A stretch of DNA of 64,000 nucleotides from Erythroxylum novogranatense (lineage: Eukaryota; Streptophyta; Magnoliopsida; Malpighiales; Erythroxylaceae): NCBI GenBank assembly GCA_029891385.1, contig CM057231.1, positions 20,863,300 to 20,927,299 on the forward strand, in the 5' to 3' direction. The translations under genes and the position numbers were made by a program. The number at the start of each line of letters is the position of its first letter. Within the stretch, counting starts at the first letter, position 1. Shown here piece by piece: positions 33,575-45,232 of this stretch. The notes beneath the pieces were generated by a model, which was not told the origin of the DNA, did not search any database, and was given only the letters and a program-made list of their open reading frames with translations.

Positions 33575-34161
33575 TGTCTGAGGATGCATCGAGAAAGGGT
33601 CTAGGTTGTGTATTGATGCAAGGAGACAGGTGATAGCATATGCTTCAAGCAATCAAGCAAGATGAGTTAATTATCCGACTCATGACTTGGAGTTAGCAGC
33701 AGATGATATTTACCTTGAAGATTTGGAGGCATTATCTTTATGGGGTTCGATTTAAGATTTTACAGACCACAAGAGCCTCAAGTACTTCTGAGCGTAAGGA
33801 GTTGAATTTGAGGCAGAGAAGGTGGATTGAGCTGGTCAAGGACTATGATTTGTTAATTGAGTACCACCCAAGCAAGGCGAATGTAGTAGCTGATGCTTTG
33901 AGCAGGAAGTCTTCCATTGCTCATGTTCAGGCAGTGTACCTTCCTTTATTGGAAGAGATGGCCAAGCTTAAGATAAGCTTGAAACAGGAGGAACCAGATT
34001 GCCTCCTCGCTACTTTCAGAGTGAGGCCCATACTCAGGGAGAAGGTTAGGGAGTTGCAGGCTCAGGATGCAGAGTTGAGCAAGCTTAGGGAGGAAATTCA
34101 GAATGGTAAGCTTTCTGAGGTAGTGGTGAGAGAGGATGGACTCATGACGATGGGGGGATGA
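33575..34161 (+). pseudogene. b RNase H, several frameshifts
   Basis: Traces of the first strand (EDASRKGLGCVLMQGDR) run in changing frames at 33575-33640. After small deletions and stops the text continues with a TDHKSL-like trace near 33760. The well-kept RNase H tail follows: [37 protein letters not shown]. This is the worst-damaged part of the element. The frame ends in a run of six G near 34153-34158, where an extra base likely shifts it out of the integrase frame. Confidence 0.82.
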
Positions 34162-34173
34162 CTTTGTATTCGA

Positions 34174-35490
34174 ATGGCGGAAGTTAAGGATGAGATTTTA
34201 GATGAGGCACACAATGCGCCTTATGCCATGCACCCAGGTAGCACCAGGATGTACAGAGATTTGAGAGAGCATTTCTGGTGGAAGGGCATGAAGAAGGATG
34301 TAGCAGAATATGTCAGCAAGTGTCTCGTGTGTCAGCAGGTCAAAGCTGAACACCAGGCGCCTTCGGGCAAGTTGAGACCATTGTCTATTCCTGAGTGGAA
34401 GTGGCAAAGAGTAACCATGGATTTTCTGATGGGTTTGCCTAAGACTAGTAGGAAGTACGATGCCATATGGGTTATAGTGGATCGGTTGACGAAGTCAGCC
34501 CATTTTCTGGCGATTAGGCAGACAGATTCCTTGCATGTGCTAGCCAGGAAGTACATTGATGAGATATTTAGATTGCATGGGATTCCAGATTTCATAGTGT
34601 CTGACAGGGATCCTAGGTTCACTTTTCGATTTTGGGGAAGCTTGCAGGAAGCTTTAGGGACAAAACTGCATTTCAGTACGACATTTCACCCTCAGACGGA
34701 TGGTCAATCTGAGAGGACCATTCGGACACTTGAGGGAATGCTCAGGGCTTATGTTATGGAATTCAAGGGAGCTTGGGATGAGCATTTGTCATTGGTCGAG
34801 TTTGCTTATAATAACTCGTACCATTCTAGTATCCAGATGGCTCCATATGAGGCTTTATATGGAAGGAGGTGCAGGACTCCTATCTGTTGGGATGAAGAAG
34901 GAGAGAGGAAGCTAGTCGGACCAGAGTTGATTCAGCTGACTGTGGATAAAGTCAATTTAGTCAAGCAGCGGCTTAAGGCAGCCCAGGATAGGATGAAGAG
35001 TTACACGGATGCTCATCGGAAAGAGATGGAATATGAAGTTGGTGAGAAAGTGTTTCTCAAGACGTCTCCTTGGAATGGAGTTATGAGGTTTGGTAAGAAA
35101 GGCAAGTTAAGTCCAAGATATATAGGTCCTTATGAGATTCTTGAAAGGATCGGACCTTTAGCTTACAGATTGGCGTTATCGCCAGAGTTGTCTCAGATCC
35201 ACGATGTCTTTCATGTCTCCATGTTGAGAAGGTACAGATCAGATCCTTCTCATGTCATTCCGGTTTCAGACATTCAGTTGAGAGATGACTTAAGTTATGA
35301 GGAAATTCCGGTAGCAACTTTGGACACCAAGGAAAAGGTCCTTAGAAACAAGACAGTTCAGCTAGTTAAGGTTCTGTGGAGGAACCATGCAGTGGAAGAA
35401 GCCACGTGGGAGCCTAGGGACGCCATGAAAGTGAAATATCCAAGTCTATTCGACGATTCAGGTAAATTTCGAGGACGAAATTTCTTTTAA
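34174..35490 (+). pseudogene. b integrase with C-terminal chromodomain
   Basis: 438 open codons. The zinc finger is HNAPYAMHPGSTRMYRDL ... CLVCQQVK (HHCC). The catalytic triad sits in VTMDFLMGLP, FIVSDRDPRFT and DGQSERTIRTLEGMLRA. The core ends with YGRRCRTPICW and YIGPYEILERIGPLAYRL. The last 60 residues (EIPVATLDTKEKVLRNKTVQ, VLWRNHAVEEATWEP) form a chromodomain. In chromoviruses this domain can steer integration toward modified heterochromatin, which fits the nest here. The frame ends GKFRGRNFF just before the PPT. Confidence 0.94.
35464..35483 (+). other. Inverted repeat AAATTTCG-AGGA-CGAAATTT at end of b pol
   Basis: A perfect 8-bp stem with a 4-base loop overlaps the last pol codons (KFRGRNF) and stands just before the PPT. 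The same 20 bases occur at 48804-48823 in the non-coding element d. Confidence 0.8.
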
Positions 35491-35502
35491 GAGGGGGAGA
35501 AA
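35489..35502 (+). other. b polypurine tract
   Basis: aagagggggagaaa immediately before the 3' LTR start TGTTAGG. Confidence 0.85.
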
Positions 35503-37865
35503 TGTTAGGCCCCAAATTTTTGTTTTCTTAAAGTTATTAAGTATGAAATTTTTTGATTTATGATTTATGGTATAGTTTGATTTATTGGAAATATTCATGA
35601 AAAATTTGGATGTAATTAAGTTTAGCATGGAATAATATGTGTTTATGGAATAAGTGTTAGGAAGAGTAAAAATATGGTTATGAAAGGGGAAATATGGTTA
35701 AGGGCATATTGGTCAAGTATTTGAGTTAGGATGATTTTAGCCTAAGTAAGGAGGGGCATTTGAGTCTTTGGCTTATCATGTAGGTTTAAGAAATTAGAGT
35801 AAGGAAATAGAGTAAGGAAAAGAAGAGTAACCGAAGAGAAGAGAGTGTCGGCCGAGTGAGAGGAAAGAAGAAGAAGAAAAGAGGAAAGCTTCGATCATTG
35901 GTTTTCGAAGGTTTTTAAGCATTCCACAGGTAAGAATCACTCTTTTATACTTGTTTGTGTTGGATTGAATATTTGATTTGCTGGAAATGGTTTGGATTGA
36001 GTAATGAATCGGTGAAGTTAGGGTTTGAGATGAACTTTGGAAGATTTGTGGATTTAGTTGTGTTTTGTGGCTGTTGTTGTGTTAGACAAGTGTAGAAAGG
36101 GAGTATGATGCATGATATATAGTTTAAGAGTATTGAATGAACGAAAAGAATAGGTTTGATTCTGCAAAAATCTGGAAAATCTGGGTTCAGATGAGTTTCT
36201 GCGACCCACACGCCTGCGGCATGTTCATGAACACGCCGCGGCGTGCAAGGAAGGTTGCATACGCCGCGGTGTGCAAATTAGTTGGTAAGACGCGGCGTGC
36301 CAGCGGGTTGGGAGACGCGGCGCTCGCGAAGAGGCGCGTACACACCGCGGCGTGTAGGTCTCTCGCCGCGGCGAGACGGCCTTTGTCGCGGCGCGCACGC
36401 TTCTCAGCCGCGGAGAAGTTTCCAATTTTTGACAGAATTGGTTTTAAACTTATATTTTTTTTCTACAGAGGTCCTTTTGGGGTGATTTTAGAGGCTTTGT
36501 GAGCTAGAGAGATAGATCTACAAGTTATGTGAAGGGATGAAGTAATGAATTGGTTTCTAAGACTATGGAATTTTGGATGGATGTTAAGAATGGTATTATG
36601 GTTTCAACATGAGTTTTTGAATAAGCTTTTGGTTCTTATTTTAGGAGACCAAGAAAGGCAAGAGGATCAAGAGGCACAATCCTAGGCAAGAACAAGCAGG
36701 ATATCAGGTGGGTTCATATTTATAATAAAGTATATAAGTGCTCATTGTTTAGTTCAAATCAAGCAAGATCTTATGCATTTACATTACATCATTCACGACC
36801 GCATTTCATACTACCATGAATGATTATATTCTGCATTGTGGATTGCATTCATGATTTTATCAAGATTTTACAAAAGGAATGTTTTCCTTTCACGAATACA
36901 AGTGCATGAATTTAAGCTTGACGAAATATTTATATGACAAGCAAGATTACAAGCAAGTGCCGGATTGGCAAACCAGTTTACAAGAATACGAATTATGCAT
37001 GCTTATGTGGGTTTGTGGTGTCCCTCACGATAGTCAAGTGCACATTGACTCAGAAAGGCTTCTCCCGCCTGCCCAACTGTGGCACAGGGTTTCTCAGATA
37101 GATTCCCTCATGAAACTACGTCTACACATCAACATTTCGATGGCTATGTGTAGTACGTCATTTAACCCGGACACCCAAACCATCATGTTATGTGCTATGA
37201 TTTGTTATGTGACATGCATCATGATTTGTTCAAGAATCAAGCATTTTGCAAGAAATGACTCATACATGCTCTAGTATTATGAATTCAACAAGTATCACGG
37301 CAATGAGATATTTTGAATAGTTTTGCTTATAGCGATATTATAAATATGTTCCCACGAGCTTTATAGCTCACCCTCTCTAATCTCCCCCATGCAGGTGACG
37401 AGTCAGAGATCGAGTGAGTCACGAGTTTCGGCAACACTCCCGTTTTCATTTCATTATGTTTATTTATTTTCAATGTTATGTTTTGGACGACAAGACCTTA
37501 GTTACATGTCAAGTATCATTGGTTCAAGAGTGTTTTAGATTTTTGGCTCTTGAATTCAAAGTTGTGGTCTGATTTGAGATATTCGTAAATCTTTATGAAA
37601 CTCTTCTTTGGAGCATGAATTATGAATATGTTTAAAAGCATGAAAGTTTCACGATGGGTCCATTGAACTTCCAATGGGTTCCTTTCTAAACCGTTAAATT
37701 TGCATGTTTCGCCGCATTTATTCAAATAACATGACGCAGGTTTCAAGTATGTTTTCCAGCAGGCCCATTAATCTTCCGCGGGTCTTTTCATTTAAATGTA
37801 TTATGATCACGTTTTCCCGCCACGCTCTCACGACAGACGTTGGGCTCTGGTAGTGGGGTCCAACA
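35503..37865 (+). repeat. b 3' LTR
   Basis: 2.36 kb, same ends as the 5' LTR. It keeps a CpG-rich patch at about 36200-36420 with repeated GCCGCGGC words that is largely decayed in the 5' LTR. The same hairpins are at 37032-37050 and 37356-37369, and the shared block is at 37054-37088. The 121-codon frame at 36137-36502 across the CpG patch has no known domain and is not called a gene. Confidence 0.95.
36200..36420 (+). repeat. CpG-dense GCCGCGGC word cluster in b 3' LTR
   Basis: Repeated palindromic words (GCCGCGGC, CGCGGCG, CTCGCCGCGGCGAG) occur many times in about 200 bases of an otherwise AT-rich LTR. The equivalent patch in the 5' LTR has lost many CpG pairs. Confidence 0.75.
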
Positions 37866-37870
37866 TAAAG

Positions 37871-38368
37871 AGCTTGTAGAGGCTAGCTAAATTTTAGTAG
37901 CTTGGAAGGTTAAAGAACTTTGAAAAATATTAACTTGCGATCTTAGAGAAGCTCATCAAATTACTACTTTGATTTTCATAGTGAAACACTTAAGTTGGAT
38001 ACTTATGGACTAGACGTAGGTTTAGGTTATAAGTCGAACCAGTATGAATCGACTGCATCCTCTCTCTCTTCTCTTAACTTTTGTATTTTCACAATATATT
38101 GTGTGTGTGTGTTCATTTCAGCAAGAGGCTCCTTCAATTCTAAAATAGGTTTCATTTTTTAATAACTTGCTGAAAATTCCTTTTATTTCAATAGGTGCCT
38201 TCTATTTTAAAATTGTTTTTAACTAGTCTTATTCTTTAGCAGGCTCTATCATTTGACAGGCCATTATTGTCTGATAGGCTCATTTTTTAAGTTTTAAATA
38301 GGAACTTGTCTTTAAAAAATTTTAAGTCACACATAATTCACCCCTCGTACGTTTGTTTACTTTTATCA
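37871..38368 (+). repeat. S2 5' LTR, segment 3
   Basis: After the right b target duplication (37866-37870), S2 resumes. The wording tracks the 3' LTR: AGTTGGATACTTATGGACTAGA and CATAATTCACCCCTCG. It ends at TTTTATCA before the PBS. Confidence 0.75.
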
Positions 38369-38370
38369 TT

Positions 38371-38382
38371 TGGTGTCAGAGT
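38371..38382 (+). other. S2 primer binding site, decayed
   Basis: TGGTGTCAGAGT, two bases inside the LTR, is the methionine-tRNA site TGGTATCAGAGC with two transitions. Confidence 0.65.
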
Positions 38383-38422
38383 GAGGTTTCACATTTTTTT
38401 GTTTAATAGCATGTGATAGAAC

Positions 38423-40110
38423 ATGGAAAACAATATGAGAAGTCTTGAAAGACAATATGTCTCAAACCTCCTTACTTCAATGGAAACAACTACTCTTATT
38501 GGAAAGAAAGAATGACAATATATCTATAATATTTAGATATCGAAGTATGGCAAGCGATTAAAGATGGAGCTACAATTCCCACTTTTGATAACATAGAAGT
38601 ATGGACTGATGCTAACAGGAGAAATACACAATTAAACGATAAGGAAAAACATCACTTGATATGTACATTGTCTCTAAAAGAATACAAAAAGATATCATAT
38701 TGTTCTACAACAAAAGAAATGTGGGATAAAATTCAAGTTACCTTTAATGGGATGAATGAGGTAAAGAAACATAGAATAAGTTTTTTGGTGCATCAATACA
38801 AAACTATTGGCCTGAAATAGGGAGAGACCATAGACAAATTCTTTAGACACTTCAACAACATCATTATCGCTTTAAAGAATTTGGGAAAAATATATCCTAA
38901 TGATAAGCTTGTAATAAAGATTCTAAGGTCACTACTAAAGGAATGGAGACCCAAGGTGACAGCTCTAGAAATGACAAACGATCTAGATACTATCTCACTC
39001 GACTGGCTACAAGGAAATCTATTGATCTATGAAACTGAGCTTAGGCGAGATGAAGGATCCTCCTACAGAAAAGGAATAAAAACAATTGAAGAATCAAACA
39101 GTGATGAAAGCAACACTAAGTTGTAGATAGATGGAGATGACAAATTCAACTTTATCGTTAGAAAATACACATGCTTTTATAAAAAGAAGTTAATAAAGAA
39201 AAGAGAAGGAAATGGGAAGGTTTAAACAACAGGCCCTTATTAAGAAGCAGCAACAACAATAGCCATACACAAATCATATGCTACCATTGCAAGTAGCTTG
39301 AGCATACTAAGCTTGAATGTCCTCTCCTTCAAAAGGATAAAATAGAGAATAGAAAACCTAAAAATCAAGCTATAACTATAGCTTGGTCTTACGAGGAATT
39401 CGAAAACTTTGAAGAAAAAGAACCTAATGAAGTTAGCAATGTCTGCTTCATGGCTGAATCAGGAGATGATGGGATATACTATTTTAACTCCGATATTGAA
39501 GTTGATGAATTGAAAAATGCATATCATGAATTGTATGATTAGTACAAAAGGTTGACAGTGAAATATTTCAAAGTTAAGAAGTCCAAGAGCAATGATGCAT
39601 CTCTGAAAAGTAAGATTAAATCGTTAGAATCAAGGAATGAGAATTTGATAACCAAGAATATGTCTCTTGAAGTTGAGTATAAGCAAAAGGTCTCTGAAAA
39701 GGAAGTACTGGAAGAATGAATAGAGAAGTTGGAGAATACGTTGCTCAAAAATGATTCTGAAAAGGTGAGACAGTTGGAAGAAAAAGTTACCACTTTAGAA
39801 CTTGAGAATGAGAGAAGTGTTGAAAAGATCTTATCTCTAGAAAAAGATCTGGCAAATTTTGTTAATAGAAGGAACAACCTTGATACATTGCTTGGTAGTG
39901 GTAAATGCGTGTTTAATGAAGCCAAAATAGGTTACAATGCAAACAATAATATCAGGCCTTACAAGAATTTCTTTATCAAATCAAGTAGTAGCTATAGTCA
40001 AAATAATAGGAACCTGATACATGGTAGAAATTATATAAATTCTTATTCAATTGTTTATGTTTCTAATTTGGTAGACAAGATCACATTAGTCATTTTTCCA
40101 ACTTTCATTA
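38423..40110 (+). pseudogene. S2 gag
   Basis: The likely start is ATG at 38423. The gag opening PPYFNGNNYSYWKERM is readable soon after, in a shifted frame. Then come SLKEYKKISYCSTTKEMWD and ILRSLLKEWRPKVTALEMTN (38881-39126). The zinc knuckle near 39268-39315 reads ICYHCK-stop-LEHTKLECP, so a stop sits inside it. A long helical tail follows (KVRQLEEKVTTLELENERSV, LSLEKDLANF) and then NLDTLLGSGK near 39880-39905, as in the coiled-coil C-terminal part of Sirevirus gag. Several stops and frame changes are present. Confidence 0.82.
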
Positions 40111-40199
40111 AATGAAGAAATTATCTCAAACATATATTTGGAAATTGAAAGGTCAAGCTACTAATATAAAAGGACCTAGAAAAATTTGGGTTCCTAAAA

Positions 40200-41640
40200 T
40201 GTGATAATATTTTTTGCAAATATGTTTCAAAACAGAGGCAAGAGAAAATCAATAGATAGTTGATAGTAGTTATTCAAGACACATGAAAGGTGAAATATCA
40301 CACTTTAACTACATTGAAAGAAAAGATGGAGGTATTGTTGTCTTTGCAGATAAAAATAAAAAAAAGATCACCAAAGTTGGTAAATTTGGTAATTTTGACT
40401 CTACATCTATTAATAATGTTCTCTTTGTTGATAATTTGAAATATAACCTGTTGAGTAAGTGTCAGCTATGTGATAAGGGTTACAAAGTCATTTTATATGC
40501 ATCTCATTATGAAATTGCCGATATTCATAATGATAATATTATGTTTATTAGTACCAAAAATCATAATATATATTGTGATCAATTGGAAAATATTTCCTCG
40601 CAAAATGTTAGGTGTTTTGTATCTCTAGAAAAGGATTTATTTATCTGGCACAAGAGATTTGGACATGCTAGCATGAGCATTCTATTAAAATTGTCCAAAA
40701 ATGAGTTAGTTTGAGGACTACCTACTCTAAAGTTCAAAAGCAATCAGGTTTGCGAGGCCTGTTTAAAAAGTAAACAAGTTAGAAGCAGCTTTCCTCCTAA
40801 ACATATTATGACTACTAGCTAACTACTTGAACTTATGCACGTGGACTTATTTGGTCCTACTAGGACTTAAAGTTTTGGTAGTAAACATTACAATTTTGAT
40901 TTAGTAGATGCTTACTCCATATTTACATGGATTTACTTTTTATCAAATAAGGGTGATGCTTTTGAAGTTTTTGAGAATTTTGCAAAAAAGTTCAGTTCGA
41001 AAAAGGATACTACATTACTTCAATTCAAAGCCATCATAAAGGAGAATTTGATAACAAAAATTTTGAAGAATTATATGAAAATAATGGTATAACTCACAAC
41101 TTCTCTTATCCAAGGACATCTAAGTAAAATGGAGTTGTTAAGAGAAAGAACAGAACTTTGATTGATATGGCTAGGACTATGCTATGTGAAAGTGGACTAT
41201 GTCACGGATACTGGAAAAAAGTTGTATCCACGTATATACTCAACATATGTCTCATATGACCTACTCTAAAGAAGACCCCCTATAAGTTGTGGAAAGGAAG
41301 AAAAATAAATGTTGCTTACTTTCGAGCAATTGGCCATAAGTGTTTTGTTCTAAACAATGGTTGTAATTTCTATATGAGGATAGACGAAATTATGTTTCTG
41401 GGCTACAGTAATGTGAGTAAAGGATTTAGAGTTTATAATAAAAGAATAAGGAAAATAGAAGAATCAATACATATGGTATTTGATGAAGCACTATCGTTGA
41501 CAATATCAACTGATTCAAATAATGAAGAGCACCCCTTGGTTCCTAAAAATACATCAAAAACTCTAACTACAGCACCTTTGAAATCATAAGATCAAAAAGG
41601 TCCTTCTAAAGCTAGAATAGAGTAGGCTCCTTCCTCTTAG
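40200..41640 (+). pseudogene. S2 protease and integrase
   Basis: Protease active site near 40257-40290 reads VDSSYSRHMKG in place of LDSGCSRHMTG. The pre-integrase part is open at 40283-40714 and ends WHKRFGHASMSILLKLS. Then CEACLKSKQV completes the zinc finger. First catalytic Asp: LMHVDLFGPTRT. The region of the second Asp is scrambled near 41020-41060. The catalytic Glu is replaced by Lys: NGVVKRKNRTL near 41130-41160. The tail at 41287-41589 shows FLGYSNVSKGFRVYN. It is clearly dead. Confidence 0.85.
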
Positions 41641-41779
41641 GAGGAGCCTATGCAAAGAAAAACGTCTAGAGAATGGAGAGATCTTTATACACACTAATAC
41701 ATTATAGGAGATCCCTCTAAAAGTCTAAGAATAATATCATCATTCAAGAACAACTTCATTGCTCTCATCTCACAAATAG

Positions 41780-43225
41780 AACCAAAGACCATTGAAGAGG
41801 ACCTTATTGACGAAAACTGGGTTTCAACTATGAAAGATGAACTATATCAATTTGAAAAAAGTGGTAAGGTGATAAAAAAAAAGCTAGACTTGTAGCTCAA
41901 GGTTACAATCAATAGGAAGGTATTGATTTTGATGAAACTTATATACCTGTTGCTAAATTGGAATCTATTAAAATCTTACTTGCCTTCGCATGCTATAGAA
42001 ATTTTAAATTGTTCCAAATGGATGTTAAAAATGCATTCTTAAATAGTTATATTAACAAAGAAGTATTTGTTAAGCAACCCCCAAGTTTTGAAGATGAAAA
42101 TCACCCGAGTTACGTGAAGAAGTTAACCAAAACTCTATATGGCTTAAAGCAGGCTACTTGAGCATGGTATGAAAGGTTAAGAAATTTTCTGCTTGAGAAT
42201 AACTTTAAAAAAGGAAAGGTCAATAAGACCTTATTTATTAAGAGAAAGGAAAATGATTTACTCTTAGTGCAAATATATATTGATGACATAATATTTGGTG
42301 TTACTAATCCATCCTTTTATGGAGAATTCTCAGCATTAATACAAGGGGAGTTTGAAATGAGCATGATGGGAGAATTATCATTCTTTCTCAAATTACAAAT
42401 TAGACAACAGAACAAGGAATCTTCATTAGCCAAGACAGATACACAAAGGAACTCATTAAGAAATACTATTTTGAGAATGTCAAATCGATGGGTACTCCTA
42501 CGTACACTTGAACTAAACTTGATAAAGATGAAGAAGGAAAAGCTACAGATGAGAAAAAGTATAGAGGAATGATTGGATCATTATCATAACTTACAAGCTC
42601 AAGACTAGACATTATGCTTAGTGTGTCTTTGAGCACGCTTTCAATCAAATCCAAAAGAAAGCCACCTTCAAGAAGTCTAAAGAATCTTTTGATATCTCTA
42701 TGGAATTATTGACTTTGGACTATGGTATCCAAAAACTGATTCATTAACATTGTGGGCTATTGTGATACAGATTATGCAGGTGATAAAGTCAATCAAAAAG
42801 CATAAGTGGTCAATGTCAATTTCTTGGAGGATGTCTAGTATCCTGTTTACAAGAAGCAAAATTGCATAACACTTTCGACTACTGAAGAGGAATACTTAGC
42901 AACTGCTAGCTGTTGTGCTCAAATCTTATGGATGAATCATCAAATATAGATATTTCTCTAAAGTTTTCTCATATTCCTATGTTATGTGATAATACGAGTG
43001 CTATAAATCTTTGTAAAAATCCTGTGCATCATTATAGGACTAAACAAATAGAAATCAAACATCATTTTCTTAGAAATCATGTTTTAGAATGAACTATTGA
43101 TCTTTTGCATGTTAGTACTGAGAATCAAGTAGCTGAAATTTTCACCAAGCCACTCTATAAAGATATATTTTGCTTGTTAAGAAAAGATCTTGGAATGTAC
43201 AAATTCTCTAATATTATTTTTAAGT
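41780..43225 (+). pseudogene. S2 reverse transcriptase and RNase H
   Basis: RT: ENWVSTMKDELYQFEKSG, KARLVAQGYNQ, FQMDVKNAFLNS, VKQPPSFEDENHPSYV and TLYGLKQAT (then a stop where Arg is usual). The catalytic IYIDDIIFGVTN lies near 42270-42305, with MMGELSFFLKLQI after it. RNase H: YCDTDYAGDKVN, TLSTTEEEYLATASCCAQ, CDNTSAINLCKNPV, IKHHFLRNHV and a clear end, FTKPLYKDIFCLLRKDLGMY, before the stop near 43227. Key Asp residues are mostly kept but the frame shifts repeatedly. Confidence 0.85.
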
Positions 43226-44524
43226 GAATATTCTATGCTATTTTTCTTTGTATTTCATTTAGTAAAGATCCTTCTATTGTATTCCCCTAGAAACTCTCTC
43301 TTGGTTTAGTAAGCCCCTCTAGTTCAGAAGACCCCCTCGTTTTAGAAGTCACCTCATGGTTTAATAGAACAAGATTACACATATACTAAAAAGGTAATTT
43401 CCTTTGTTTTTTCAATACAACATTTAAAGACAAGAGCAAAGGTCTGCAAACAACAGTATGAATCTGTTAGAAGATATACAAATAATCACACTTCTTGCAC
43501 TAGCATACAATCGTTCATCTTCAGACGAGATCAATGCTTAAGAAATACCTAATACATCATAAACGGACTTCTCTCCTCTACTCACCCTTATTGTTCTTCA
43601 AAGTGCCACTCTTGACACTCTGCTTTCCAATTTTCTATTTTCATCTCAAATCTTCTAAACCTCATCCATCTCTCTTATAAAGGCAGAACCAGATCAAAAG
43701 GATAAAAAAAAATCCAACTTTTATCGATAGTCATGGTGAAACACATGTTACTGAACCCCAAGTATCAGAAGTACACTGGGTTATAAATGATGATGATTTA
43801 GATGAAGAACCTTCTCAATTGATCAAACAACCACAAACCAGAAGAACTCCTGTAAAGTAAGCTAAGAAATTTTCTAGACAAAAAGAAACCACTAATTCTG
43901 AAAAGAAAGATGAAGAAGAATCCATAAAAAGAAATGGGGAAGAAATAAAGAAAGGAAAAGCATTTGTAACTGAAGAAACTATCAAGGACTCCATTAATAG
44001 AAATGAGTTGTTTCATGAAAAGATGATTCCTAAAGAAAACAGAGTAAACAAGATAAAAATAGTTTCATAAAAAGGAAAGACATCTATACCAAAAAACAAT
44101 ATTTCAATCAACAGAAGCTAAAGTTCACTATAAAATGCAGTACAAGAAAAGAAAGTTGGTTGCTGGGGAGGGTCTTAACTCCCATGACGTTTAATAACAT
44201 AGGTATACCTATCTCTCCTTACTTTATTGTAATTGGTTCCAAATTTCATGAAATTTGATAAGACAGTATATGATGAATTAGTTAGGGCATTCTTCACACA
44301 CATGGGAAAGGAAATAATTGATGGAAAGCTAGCCATTGTCTTATGGGTATGTGAAAGTGAGATTCTAATTTCTAAAGAGATTTTAAGAGATATATTGGAT
44401 ATAGATCCTATAGGGAGAACCGATTTTCCTTGTCATAAATGGGATGTTGATGATCTAGATTTAGGAGAAGTTGTTAAGTCCATCTGCCTTAATGTTGAAA
44501 ATACTCAAGATGGGAGACCTTGGA
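43226..44524 (+). pseudogene. S2 spacer and envelope-like ORF, 5' part
   Basis: 43226-43690 is a non-coding spacer. From about 43700 the text is Lys/Glu-rich in broken frames. At 44233-44524 it opens into KFDKTVYDELVRAFFTHMG, KLAIVLWVCESEILISKEIL and WDVDDLDLGEVVKSICLNVE. This resembles the plant transposon protein domain of the S1 envelope-like frame. Element d cuts the frame at 44524 (target duplication ttgga, 44520-44524); it resumes at 56629. Role unproven. Confidence 0.65.
44520..44524. repeat. Target site duplication ttgga of d (left copy)
   Basis: It matches 56624-56628 exactly. Confidence 0.88.
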
Positions 44525-44980
44525 TGTAGCATCCCACTCCCGCAAGACCCGAACCCGACATCGACGGTGATATCTGAGCCCGCGACTCGCGAGGTGGTAT
44601 GCTAAAGCGATCAATCTGATTTAAAACTTCGGTAACACATTTTTTAAAACCAATCGAGAGCGCAGATATCAGTAAATAATTGGGCCTGTTCTGAATACGA
44701 AATCATTCTATCTCAAAACAACATTTCGGTAATATTACAAGTATGAGAATTCAAAACCAAATTGGGCCCAATGCTGTTCCTGAACATTTTCAGAATCACA
44801 TTCAATTAGGGACCCTCGAAATAACGATATCATTTTGCGGAAAATACAAATTTACATAATTCAAAATGACACTAATGCAAACGTGAACTGATCCCGACCT
44901 TAACGCTGACTTGCAAGCGGTAATCATACTCCGTGCCCAACGGGTACTCTTCGATCCTGAAAATATTTGCAATGTTGGGT

Positions 44981-45018
44981 GAGTTTGCGAACTCGGTGAG
45001 AAACCATCATCGATGGTT
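44981..45018 (-). other. Two hairpins of d 3' LTR
   Basis: GAGTT (44981-44985) pairs with AACTC (44990-44994); on minus it is followed by ACCCAAC. AACCATC (45002-45008) pairs with GATGGTT (45012-45018) around ATC. Same pair as in LTR c. Confidence 0.65.
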
Positions 45019-45232
45019 CACTCAACTCATGCATTCACCAATCATATTAGCACACGATAGCATTAATGATAATATCACATATTATTACATTTCAGTTCCA
45101 ATTTCATATACACATACAATTTCATCATTCACATCTTCCACTCATTTACGATCATATATATATGCAATGCGCATGTGACACGGTTCCATTTTCATTTCGT
45201 TGTTGTGACCGTGCGCTGGCTGTCGATGAACG

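Larger units (their letters stand above)
28260..37865 (+). mobile_element. Full-length Tekay/Del-type chromovirus 'b'
   Basis: A 9.6-kb Ty3/gypsy element with LTRs 28260-30612 and 35503-37865, perfect TSD taaag, PBS, PPT and a complete gag-protease-RT-RNase H-integrase-chromodomain order. The order with integrase last makes it gypsy; the C-terminal chromodomain makes it a chromovirus, and the wording is of the Tekay/Del group. The two LTRs look near-identical outside a CpG-rich patch. A handful of lesions break the single gag-pol frame: one-base insertion near 31536, TAG stops at about 31922 and 32270, a scrambled RNase H around 33575-33790, and a G-run frameshift near 34153-34158. Confidence 0.95.

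Noticed and set aside
36137..36502. 121-codon open frame across the CpG patch of the b 3' LTR
   Set aside because: It is not kept in the 5' LTR, has Arg/Ala-rich composition driven by the CpG words, and shows no domain. It is a by-product of base composition.
43226..43690. Possible small gene between S2 RNase H and the envelope-like frame
   Set aside because: Only short stop-ridden frames; normal Sirevirus spacer.
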